From Cepaea nemoralis (taxonomy: Eukaryota > Mollusca > Gastropoda > Stylommatophora > Helicidae), in the NCBI GenBank assembly GCA_014155875.1, contig JACEFZ010027934.1, positions 62,001 through 126,000 on the forward strand: a stretch of DNA of 64,000 nucleotides, read 5' to 3'. This document shows, in pieces, positions 63,470-64,000 of the stretch. Position 1 is the first letter of the stretch. Each line of letters starts with the position of its first letter. The notes under the pieces are model-generated. The model searched no databases. It was not told the origin of the DNA and saw only the letters and a program-made list of their open reading frames with translations. The position numbers and the translations under genes are program-made.

Positions 63470-64000
63470 TACTGTTGTTGTATTAGCTGTTTATCCCGTG
63501 CAGATCCTCATGTGACTGTTGTTGTATTAGCTGTTTATCCCGTGCAGATCCTCATGTGACTGTTGTTGTATTAGCTGTTTATCCCATGCAGATCCTCATG
63601 TGACTGTTGTTGTATTAGCTGTTTATCCCGTGCAGATCCTTATGTGACTGTTGTTGTATTAGCTGTTTATCCCGTGCAGATCCTCATGTTACTGTTGTAT
63701 TAACAAGAGCTGTTTATCCCGTGCAGATCCTCATGTGACTGTTGTATTAGCTGTTTATCTCGTAGAGATCCTCATGTTACTGTTGTTGTATTAGCTGTTT
63801 ATCCCATGCAGATCCTCATGTGACTGTTGTTGTATTAGCTGTTTATCTCATGCAGATCCTCATGTGACTGTTGTTGTATTAGCTGTTTATCTCGTGCAGA
63901 TCCTCATGTGACTGTTGTTGTATTAGCTGTTTATCCTGTGCAGATCCTTATGTGACTGTTGTTGTATTAGCTGTTTATCCCGTGCAGATCCTCATGTTAC
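63470..64000 (+). repeat. 44-bp minisatellite, about 12 copies, continues past right edge
   Basis: Unit TGACTGTTGTTGTATTAGCT then GTTTATCCCGTGCAGATCCT and CATG. Changes are mainly CCCGTG to CTCGTG or CCCATG. Some units lack one TTG. The array is cut by the window end. Confidence 0.97.

Overview
The window comes from an intron-rich animal genome. It has GT-AG introns of several kilobases, LINE and SINE fragments in many copies, and dozens of minisatellites. Two conserved animal genes are recognisable, both on the + strand. The retroelement mix (RTE-like LINEs, RNase H-bearing I-group LINEs, tRNA-headed SINEs, hAT remnants) and the TDP-43 sequence fit a bilaterian invertebrate, probably a protostome. 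I cannot name the species from sequence alone.

Gene 1 is the TDP-43 orthologue (TARDBP). Five coding exons were identified at 2337-2574, 8744-8910, 10405-10545, 24145-24399 and 27021-27485. They join in phase into a 421-residue protein with an N-terminal oligomerisation domain, a bipartite NLS, RRM1, RRM2 and a glycine-rich C-terminal domain that keeps the short alpha-helical conserved region. Between the RRM1 and RRM2 exons lies an unusual in-frame candidate exon (17891-18016). It would add 42 Ser/Tyr/Gly-rich residues to the inter-RRM linker, or end an RRM1-only isoform. The same intron carries a 3.4-kb minisatellite of about 60 UG-rich units in the sense strand. That is notable because TDP-43 proteins bind UG-rich RNA and regulate their own transcript.

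Gene 2 is VPS72 (YL1), the H2A.Z chaperone subunit of SRCAP/TIP60-type complexes. Only its first coding exon (62638-62823) lies in the window; the rest is past the right edge.

The roughly 35 kb between the genes, and most of the TARDBP introns, are mobile-element and tandem-repeat territory. An I-group LINE runs off the left edge (1-720). A 4.4-kb composite with long inverted arms fills intron 1 (4097-8508) and hosts a nested I-group LINE. RTE-like LINEs lie at 30545-32760, 42560-44167 and 57490-59815. A nearly intact I-group LINE lies at 49370-51768. A broken hAT-like transposase lies at 54223-54926. Target-site duplications visible by eye define several insertions: 24852-25739, 42560-44167, 49370-51768, 58515-58655 and the SINE at 30737-30959. 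A recurrent theme is mobile elements inserted inside minisatellite arrays. Most of the remaining long reading frames are shadows of repeats and were not annotated as genes.
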